Shown piece by piece: positions 1 through 5,212 of a stretch of 7,785 bases of DNA. The position numbers and the translations under genes are program-made. Positions within the stretch are counted from its first letter, which is position 1, and each line of letters begins with the position of its first letter. The notes under the pieces are model-generated. The model saw only the letters and a program-made list of their open reading frames with translations, made no database searches and was not told where the DNA came from. The DNA is from Micromonosporaceae bacterium (GTDB lineage: Bacteria > Actinomycetota > Actinomycetes > Mycobacteriales > Micromonosporaceae), in assembly GCA_017354595.1 (NCBI GenBank), contig JAFMQQ010000128.1, positions 1 through 7,785 on the forward strand. Direction: 5' to 3'.

Positions 1-1405
1 GCACCTGCTCGGTCCGGCCCGGCCCGGCCTGCCGTGGCGCCCGCCAGTTGATCAACTGCAGCAGGTCCTCTTCGCTCGGCGCGGTACCGGCCGGGGTGCC
101 GGCGAGCGCGCCGAGGGTCGCATTGCGCACCTGGGGCGCGGTGGCCCGGTCCAGCTCCGGCGCGAGCGCGCCGAGCAGCCGGTCCCGCTCGTCCCGCCGG
201 CCGACCAGGCCCGGCTGCCTGGTCAGCGCGAGCCAGGCCCGGGCCAGCCGGTTCCAGCGCTGGGCGAGCGGGGCCCGCCGCCACAGGTCGTACGCCGAGG
301 TCGGCAGGAACCGTTCCTCGGTGCTGGTACCCGGATCGTCCGCACCGACCAGCCCGGCACCGGCGGCCACCTCGATGAGTACCGCCGCCTCGGCCTCCTC
401 CATGCCGGTGGCGCGTGCCATCCGGCGCAGATCGCGTATCCCCATACCGCCGGAGCGCAGCGCCGGCACCGGCTCGGCGGCGAGTGCGTCCAGCAGTGCC
501 TCGGTACGCCGTACCGCCTCCATCGCCTGGCCGGCGCCGGCCAGGTCGACGGTGCGGGGCGCCCGTACCGGCGCGTCGATCGAGGGCGGCTCCGGATGCA
601 GCTCGCCGAGCGGGCCGACGTCCCGGCGCAGCAGCAGGCCGACCTCGCGCGGCAACTCGACCCGCGGCTGTCCGGCCGGCCCACTCACCGCGGCACCGGC
701 CGCGGCCCCGGCCGCGCCAGGTGCACTGCCGTCCACCGGAACCAGCAGGTGGTGCGCGACGAGCCAGCCGACCGGCGTGCTCGGGTCGGCCACGGCGGTG
801 GCCCCGACGGTACCCAGTGGCGGGCCGGCGGCCAGCCGATCCAGCACCGCCCGGGCCGGCGGTGGCGCGGCGAGGACGGTACGGCGCAGGCCGGCCGGGT
901 CGGCGCAGAGTGCGGCCGCCTCCTCGTCCAGATCCCAGGCCGGCCGGCCCAGCCCGGCCGGGTATGGCGGGCAGACCTCGTCGACGCCCGCCGCCAGCTG
1001 TAGGTCGTCCGGCGGCCCGTACACCAGGAACCGGGCCCGGAGCCGGTCGAGCGCGGCTCTGGTGACTGCGGGGGCTGGCGCGCCGCGGCCGGTCGAGACG
1101 AGGGCGACCACGGCATCGAGGCAGACGTTGCCGGCCTCCGGCTCCGCGGCGCCATCGCGCGCCGTCCGGCCGGCCGGTAGTGGTGCGCCGGTTTCCCGGC
1201 ACAGCCGTACCGCGTCCAGCACCTCAAGGGTGAACCGGTCCAGTGGCTCCAGCGCGCGGGCCACCGAGACCCGCGCCTGCGCCCGGGCGGCGAGCGCGGC
1301 CGTGTCGGCCGGTACCGGTACCACCAGGTCGGGGCGCAGCGCGAAGAGCGCCGCGAGCCCGTCCTGGGGCAGCGAGCGCAGATGGTCGGCGAGCGTGCTG
1401 GGCAT
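1..1405 (-). CDS. Helicase-associated domain protein (XPB-neighbour family, Rv0862c type), 3' end cut off by the window
   Basis: An open frame of 468 codons reads leftward from ATG at 1405-1403 to the window edge without a stop, so the C-terminal part is missing; family members are usually about 750-830 residues. The protein begins MPSTLADHLRSLPQDG, followed by a helical, Leu/Ala/Arg-rich stretch (ALFALRPDLVVPVP, then ARALEPLDRFTLEVLDAVRL) typical of the winged-helix-like N-terminus of this actinobacterial family. Later parts show Trp/Arg-rich helices (AYDLWRRAPLAQRWNRLARA at about residues 367-386). In Mycobacterium tuberculosis the homolog Rv0862c lies next to the XPB-type helicase Rv0861c, so a DNA-repair-linked role is inferred, not shown; no helicase ATPase motifs occur in the visible part. 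No Shine-Dalgarno is seen before the ATG. A TANNNT box (TAGCGT, 1421-1416) places a possible start of transcription only a few bases upstream, suggesting a nearly leaderless message. Family call fairly sure; function uncertain. Confidence 0.72.
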   Translation of the reverse strand, partial: MPSTLADHLRSLPQDGLAALFALRPDLVVPVPADTAALAARAQARVSVARALEPLDRFTLEVLDAVRLCRETGAPLPAGRTARDGAAEPEAGNVCLDAVVALVSTGRGAPAPAVTRAALDRLRARFLVYGPPDDLQLAAGVDEVCPPYPAGLGRPAWDLDEEAAALCADPAGLRRTVLAAPPPARAVLDRLAAGPPLGTVGATAVADPSTPVGWLVAHHLLVPVDGSAPGAAGAAAGAAVSGPAGQPRVELPREVGLLLRRDVGPLGELHPEPPSIDAPVRAPRTVDLAGAGQAMEAVRRTEALLDALAAEPVPALRSGGMGIRDLRRMARATGMEEAEAAVLIEVAAGAGLVGADDPGTSTEERFLPTSAYDLWRRAPLAQRWNRLARAWLALTRQPGLVGRRDERDRLLGALAPELDRATAPQVRNATLGALAGTPAGTAPSEEDLLQLINWRAPRQAGPGRTEQV

Positions 1406-1506
1406 AGTGCCCACAACGCTAGCCGGCCGTACCCCGATCGGCCGACTGGGCCGCGTACCGGCACCGCGTAACCGCCCACCTCGGCCGGTGTGGAAGACTG
1501 ATCGTC

Positions 1507-1719
1507 ATGGCACGACGCCCCCGCCGCAGCCAGGTGGTCCGCAACCGGCTGCCGGTCAGCGAGCTGGCCTTCGACCGCGCCGGCGCCGGCTCTCCGTTCG
1601 GCGATGACCTGCGCTTCCCGCTCCCGGTGGAGCAGTTGACCTACGTCCATCCCGGGCCGGAGACCTCTCCCGCCGAGGAGCTGCATGGCGAGCCGGAACG
1701 CGAGTTCAGCCACCACTGA
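1507..1719 (+). CDS. Small conserved-looking protein of unknown function (70 aa)
   Basis: I do not recognise a family. The reading is ATG at 1507 with a GGAAG ribosome site at 1492-1496 (10-base gap) and stop TGA at 1717-1719. Codon third positions are almost all G or C across the whole frame, with ordinary actinobacterial codon choice, which supports real coding. The protein is basic at the N-terminus (MARRPRRSQVVRNRLP), has a middle segment LAFDRAGAGSPFGDD and an acidic, proline-rich tail ending in two histidines. It has no signal peptide, membrane segment or cysteine, so it is probably cytoplasmic. It is divergent from the helicase-associated gene (101 bases between starts) and its last 35 bases overlap the long form of the HAD-LarE gene, or it stops one base before the short form; either arrangement suggests co-transcription and coupled translation. 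Confidence 0.68.
   Translation: MARRPRRSQVVRNRLPVSELAFDRAGAGSPFGDDLRFPLPVEQLTYVHPGPETSPAEELHGEPEREFSHH
1675..1680 (+). promoter_or_regulatory. Candidate ribosome binding site deciding the HAD-LarE start
   Basis: GAGGAG lies 4 bases before ATG 1685 and is the only good Shine-Dalgarno near either candidate start. It also encodes Glu-Glu of the upstream 70-residue protein, so it could be coincidental. The alternative start ATG 1721 has no such site but follows the upstream stop by one base (TGAGATG) and has the A/T-richer first codons (ATG GCA ACG GCA CGA TTG) common at true starts here. Confidence 0.4.
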
Positions 1720-3145
1720 GATGGCAACGGCACGATTGGTCGTCGGCTTCGACCTGGACATGACGCTGCTGGACACCAGACCGGGCATCGCCGCGGCGCT
1801 GCGCCAGCTCTCCGCGCAGACCGGGGTACCCATCGATGCCGACGCGGCGGTGAGCCGGCTCGGCCCGCCGCTGCAACAGGAGCTGGCCCACTGGTTCCCG
1901 CCCGGTGCGGTGGACGCGGCGGTGACCAGCTTCCGCGAGCTGTACCCGCACCACGCGATCGCCACGTCCGCGGCACTGCCCGGTGCGGCGGCCGCGGTCG
2001 AGGCGGTACGGTCGGCCGGCGGCCGGGTCGGGGTGATCACCGCGAAGCGGGACGACCTCGCGGTCGCCCATCTGGCCCATGTCGGCCTGGTCGCCGACGA
2101 GGTACACGGGCTGTGCTGGCAGGACGGCAAGTCGCAGGCGCTGCGGGAGACCGGCGCCACCGTCTACGTCGGTGACCACCTGGCGGACATGGCCGCCGCC
2201 AGGGCCGCGGGCGTCACCGCGGTCGGTGTCACGACCGGGCCCTGCTCGGCGCAGCAGCTGCGCGAGGCCGGTGCGGATGTGGTACTCGCCGACCTGACCG
2301 GCTTCCCCGACTGGCTCGCCGGGCACCTGCTCGGGGTACGGCTGGCCACACTGGACCGGCTGCTGCGCGGGCTGGGCCGGGTGGTCGTGGCCTACTCCGG
2401 CGGTGCCGACTCGGCGTTCCTGCTCGCGGCCGCGGCGCGGGCGCTCGGGCCGGGCAATGTCGTCGCGGCCACCGCCATCTCGCCCAGCCTGCCGGCCAGC
2501 GAACTGACCGCTGCCAAGCGATTGCCGCGCCAGCTCGGCGTACCCCATCTGACGCCGGAGACCGATGAGTTGAGCCGCGACGGCTACCGCGCCAACGCCG
2601 GTGACCGGTGCTATTTCTGCAAGGCCGAGCTGCTGGAGACGCTCATCCCGCTGGCCGATGGCGCGACGGTACTGACCGGAACCAACGCGGACGACGCGGT
2701 CGCCGGGTTCCGGCCGGGGATCCGGGCCGCCGAGCAGCGCGGCGCGGTGGCGCCGCTGCGGGACGCGGGCCTGACCAAGGCGCAGGTGCGCCAGGCCTCC
2801 CGCGACTGGGGACTCTCCACATGGGACAAACCCGCGGCGGCCTGCCTGTCCAGCCGGATCGCGTACGGCATCCCGATCTCCCGGGAGCGGCTGGCCCGGG
2901 TGGAGCGGGCCGAGGCCGCGCTGCGTGCCGCGCTGGACGAGGCGGGCATCGCCGTTCGCGATCTCCGGATCCGGGACCTGGGCGAGGCGGGCGCGTCGGT
3001 GGAAGTGGACGCGGCGGCGGTACCGGCGCTCACCGCCCAGCCGGAGTTGCTCGCCGCAGTGGAAGGGTTCCCCTCCGTGGTGGTTGATCCTCGTGGATTC
3101 CGTTCCGGCTCGATGAACGACGGCCTGCCTGCGCGTTTCCGGTGA
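1685..3145 (+). CDS. Fusion protein: HAD-family phosphatase domain plus LarE-type ATP-dependent sulfur insertase domain
   Basis: One unbroken 486-codon frame holds two enzymes. Residues about 18-216 are a HAD hydrolase of the phosphoglycolate-phosphatase type: motif I DLDMTLLD (D23 nucleophile, D25), motif II VITAK (T119), a lysine at K149 and motif IV VGDHLADM (D164, D168), with a helical cap between motifs I and II. Residues about 220-486 are a LarE-like PP-loop enzyme: YSGGADS (238-243) binds ATP, RCYFCK gives C309 and C312, and AACLSSRIAYG gives C387, equivalent to the sulfur-donor Cys176 of Lactobacillus plantarum LarE. LarE adenylates a carboxylate of the pyridinium biscarboxylate mononucleotide and replaces its oxygen by sulfur while making the nickel-pincer cofactor. 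No larB or larC is in the window, so the true substrate is open. Start 1685 is chosen for its GAGGAG site; ATG 1721 (12 residues shorter) is equally compatible with homology. Cytoplasmic. Domain calls are sure; the role of the fusion is inference. Confidence 0.88.
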   Translation: MASRNASSATTEMATARLVVGFDLDMTLLDTRPGIAAALRQLSAQTGVPIDADAAVSRLGPPLQQELAHWFPPGAVDAAVTSFRELYPHHAIATSAALPGAAAAVEAVRSAGGRVGVITAKRDDLAVAHLAHVGLVADEVHGLCWQDGKSQALRETGATVYVGDHLADMAAARAAGVTAVGVTTGPCSAQQLREAGADVVLADLTGFPDWLAGHLLGVRLATLDRLLRGLGRVVVAYSGGADSAFLLAAAARALGPGNVVAATAISPSLPASELTAAKRLPRQLGVPHLTPETDELSRDGYRANAGDRCYFCKAELLETLIPLADGATVLTGTNADDAVAGFRPGIRAAEQRGAVAPLRDAGLTKAQVRQASRDWGLSTWDKPAAACLSSRIAYGIPISRERLARVERAEAALRAALDEAGIAVRDLRIRDLGEAGASVEVDAAAVPALTAQPELLAAVEGFPSVVVDPRGFRSGSMNDGLPARFR

Positions 3146-3228
3146 GTGGTGACTAGCCTGGTACCCAGGGGGTTCCTGCAAAGTCCGTCAGCGGGCTTCA
3201 ATCGTGCGACGAGAGGCTTGGGGTAGCG

Positions 3229-3615
3229 GTGCCGACCGGTCGAGTGAAGTGGTACGACACGGAGAAGGGCTTCGGCTTTCTCACTCGGGACGACGGCGGC
3301 GATGTCTTCGTCCGCAAGGCGGCATTGCCCGCCGGTGTACCGGAATTGAAGGCCGGTCAGCGGGTGGACTTCGGCATTGTGGAGAGTCGGCGGGGGGACC
3401 AGGCGCTGGCGGTCAAGGTGCTGGAGACGCCGGTTTCGGTGACCGAGCTGCGCCGCCGCCCGCCGGAGGAGCTGCACGGCCTGATCGAAGACATGATCAA
3501 AGTGCTGGAGGCGAAGGTCATGCCGGACCTGCGTCGTGGCCGGTTCCCGGACCGGAAGACCGCCAAGAAGTACGCGGAGCTTGTGCACGCGGTCGCCAAG
3601 GAACTGGAGACGTAG
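3229..3615 (+). CDS. Cold-shock-domain protein with C-terminal helical extension (128 aa, CspB-like of actinobacteria)
   Basis: Residues 1-66 are a cold-shock domain: GRVKWYDTEKGFGFLT carries the RNP1 motif (K13-F17 region, W8, F15, F17), and DVFVRKAAL is RNP2. Such domains bind single-stranded RNA and DNA and act as RNA chaperones. Ungapped comparison with Bacillus subtilis CspB from memory shows that H29 and F30 of the binding surface are R29 and K30 here. Residues 67-128 are an added charged helical tail (PPEELHGLIEDMIKVLEAK, then KTAKKYAELVHAVAKELE), as in the roughly 130-residue actinobacterial cold-shock proteins such as M. tuberculosis CspB. The start is GTG 3229; upstream purine-rich GAGAGG (3211-3216) is a distant, weak ribosome site. 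The 83-base gap from the HAD-LarE gene could hold its own promoter (TAGCCT at 3154-3159 fits TANNNT, without a recognisable -35). Followed by a strong hairpin. Confidence 0.9.
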   Translation: MPTGRVKWYDTEKGFGFLTRDDGGDVFVRKAALPAGVPELKAGQRVDFGIVESRRGDQALAVKVLETPVSVTELRRRPPEELHGLIEDMIKVLEAKVMPDLRRGRFPDRKTAKKYAELVHAVAKELET

Positions 3616-3630
3616 CGGCATCCGGCCGGA

Positions 3631-3667
3631 GACCGCCCCGCGCGGGGGAGGAGGGAGCGGGGCGGTC
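3631..3667. terminator. GC-rich hairpin between convergent genes, likely (bidirectional) terminator
   Basis: GACCGCCCCGC (3631-3641) pairs perfectly with GCGGGGCGGTC (3657-3667), giving an 11-bp stem with a 15-base purine-rich loop. It starts 15 bases after the stop of the cold-shock gene and lies 82 bases past the stop of mqnD on the other strand. There is no T-run after it, which is usual for actinobacterial terminators. An alternative, tighter fold exists at 3636-3647 (CCCCGCGCGGGG, self-complementary). Confidence 0.75.
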
Positions 3668-3749
3668 GGTCCGTGGCCGGCTCACGCCGTGACTCGCCCC
3701 TACTTCGTGCCCGGCGTGGCGTGCGGATGGGAATTCGCCGGTACGGCTT

Positions 3750-4571
3750 TTAGAGATCTTGTACCGGCGGTGTCAGGCCGGCCGCGGCCGAGCGGTCCAG
3801 CAGGGTACGTACGGCCGCGTACCCTTGCTCGCCAAGGTCTTCGCTGAACTGGTTGACGTACAGCCCGATGTGCGCATCGACCACGGCCGGCTCCATCTCC
3901 TGGGCATGGCGGAGCACGTACTCCCGGCTGGCGGCCGGGTCGGCCCAGGCCTGGCGCAGCGACTCGCGGATCCAGCCCGCCGCCGCCTGCGCGTCCACCG
4001 TGTCGCGTTTGGACAGTATCGCGCCGAGCGGGATCGGCAACCCGGTCTCCCGCTCCCACCAGTCGCCAAGGTCCACTATGGACACCAGGCCGTACCGCTG
4101 GTACGTGAAGCGGGCCTCGTGGATGACCAGACCGGCGTCGTACTCGCCGGCCGCGACGCCGGGCATGATCCGGTCGAACGGCACCACCTCGATCGAGGCC
4201 GGCGGCTGCCCGGCCGACCAGAGCCGGAACAGCAGGTAGGCCGTGGTCCGGTCGCCCGGTACCGCGACCCGCCCGGCCGCGCCCGCCGCGACAGCGCCCG
4301 GTCCGTCGGGTCTGGTGAGCACCAGCGGACCGCAGCCCCGGCCGAGCGCGCCGCCGCAGGGCAGCAGCCGGTACTGGTCGAGCAGCCAGGGCAGCGCCGC
4401 GTAGCTCACCTTCACCAGGTCGTACCCGCCGCGCTGCGCCGCGGTGTTGGTCACGTCCACGTCCGCGTAGGTCACCTTGACCGGCGGGGCACCGGGTACC
4501 AGGCCGTGTGCCAGCGCGTGGAAGATGAACGTGTCGTTGGGGCAGGGGGAGTAGGCCAGCGAGAGCGTCAC
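3750..4571 (-). CDS. mqnD: 1,4-dihydroxy-6-naphthoate synthase MqnD (futalosine menaquinone pathway)
   Basis: MqnD converts cyclic dehypoxanthine futalosine to 1,4-dihydroxy-6-naphthoate, the naphthalene precursor of menaquinone in the futalosine route. The 273-residue protein matches the family's usual length and begins LSLAYSPCPNDTFIFHAL, the family's N-terminal signature (S8-F17). It continues with DVDVTNTAAQRGGYDLVKVS, a Gly-rich CGGALGRGCGP segment, PGDRTTAYLLFRL, and GLVIHEARFTY with H151, matching the histidine proposed as catalytic base in the Thermus thermophilus enzyme. The fold is a two-lobed periplasmic-binding-protein type, but there is no signal peptide, so it acts in the cytoplasm. 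The start is GTG 4571-4569, which overlaps the mqnB stop as GTGA; the in-frame ATG at 4637 would add 22 poorly conserved residues inside mqnB and is not used. Last gene of the MFS-mqnB-mqnD operon. Confidence 0.95.
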   Translation of the reverse strand: MTLSLAYSPCPNDTFIFHALAHGLVPGAPPVKVTYADVDVTNTAAQRGGYDLVKVSYAALPWLLDQYRLLPCGGALGRGCGPLVLTRPDGPGAVAAGAAGRVAVPGDRTTAYLLFRLWSAGQPPASIEVVPFDRIMPGVAAGEYDAGLVIHEARFTYQRYGLVSIVDLGDWWERETGLPIPLGAILSKRDTVDAQAAAGWIRESLRQAWADPAASREYVLRHAQEMEPAVVDAHIGLYVNQFSEDLGEQGYAAVRTLLDRSAAAGLTPPVQDL

Positions 4572-5212
4572 CAGTCCACGGTAGCCAGCGCCCGGCCGGC
4601 CGCGGTCAGCGCGGCGCGCGCCTGCTCCATCCGCCACCCGCCCCGGTCCCGCGGGCCGATCGGGTTGCAGATCGTGCGCAGCTCACCGAAGGCCGCCCCG
4701 GTGCCGGTCGCGGCCTGCGCCACACCGAAGCCCTCCATCCCCTCCGCGACGGCGTCCGGGTACCGCTTGGCCAGCTCCTCGGCGCGGTCGGCGGTACCGG
4801 TCACGGTCGCCACGGTGAGCACTGCTCCGATGGTCGCCGCCGGCAGTACCCGGCGCAGCCGGTCTAGCAGCGCCAGGTCGGCCGGCAGCCGGGTGCTGCC
4901 CAGGCCCAGCGTGTCCAGCGGCAGGAAGCCGTCGGGCGAGTCGGCACCGAGGTCGGCGGCGATGCTCGCGGTCGCCAGTACGGTCGCCTCCGGCCCGGCC
5001 CGACCCGGGAAGCCGCCGCCGATCCCGGCGCTGAGCACCGCGTCGTACGGTGCGCCGGCCGCCTCGGCGAGTGCGAGCAGCCGGGCGGTACCGGCACCGG
5101 CAGCGGCCGGCCCGACCCCGGCCGCGGCCACGGTGATCGGGGCACCGGCGGTCAGGCCGGCCAGCAGTGCATCGCGCTCCGCCGGGACCGCCGTGACCAG
5201 CAGCAGCCTCAC
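4568..5212 (-). CDS. mqnB: Futalosine hydrolase MqnB
   Basis: MqnB cleaves futalosine to dehypoxanthine futalosine, releasing hypoxanthine, the second-stage reaction of the futalosine menaquinone pathway. The 214-residue protein belongs to the nucleoside-phosphorylase/nucleosidase superfamily: the start RLLLVTAVPAERDALL is the family N-terminus, AGVGPAAAGAGTA and VLSAGIGGGFPG are the nucleoside-binding glycine-rich loops, and AEGMEGFGVAQAA contains the Met-Glu pair (ME) that contacts the ribose in this superfamily. The C-terminal FGELRTICNPIGPRDRGGW is a hallmark of MqnB rather than of MTA/SAH nucleosidase. Start is GTG 5212-5210, overlapping the stop of the MFS gene as GTGA; its own stop likewise overlaps the mqnD start. 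Both overlaps point to coupled translation. Cytoplasmic. Adjacent mqnB and mqnD are also known in Streptomyces coelicolor (SCO4327/SCO4326). Confidence 0.94.
   Translation of the reverse strand: MRLLLVTAVPAERDALLAGLTAGAPITVAAAGVGPAAAGAGTARLLALAEAAGAPYDAVLSAGIGGGFPGRAGPEATVLATASIAADLGADSPDGFLPLDTLGLGSTRLPADLALLDRLRRVLPAATIGAVLTVATVTGTADRAEELAKRYPDAVAEGMEGFGVAQAATGTGAAFGELRTICNPIGPRDRGGWRMEQARAALTAAGRALATVDW

Noticed and set aside
48..1607. Plus-strand open frame of 519 codons opposite the helicase-associated gene
   Set aside because: Ser/Ala/Arg-rich low-complexity product; the minus-strand frame has the coherent protein.
685..2160. Minus-strand open frame of 491 codons
   Set aside because: It spans the divergent promoter region and runs antisense to the HAD domain; no recognisable protein features.
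3157..3169. CCTGG-TAC-CCAGG inverted repeat before the cold-shock gene, considered as a riboswitch or temperature-sensing leader
   Set aside because: Only a 5-bp stem with a 3-base loop, no further conserved structure visible; likely chance, with the frequent GGTACC motif at its centre.
1706..3181. Minus-strand open frame of 491 codons antisense to the HAD-LarE gene
   Set aside because: Shadow of the fusion gene, whose catalytic motifs are clear on the plus strand.
4572..4637. Longer mqnD form starting at ATG 4637
   Set aside because: The extra 22 residues lie wholly within mqnB's coding end, look unlike the family N-terminus, and the GTG at 4571 gives the standard start with a GTGA overlap.
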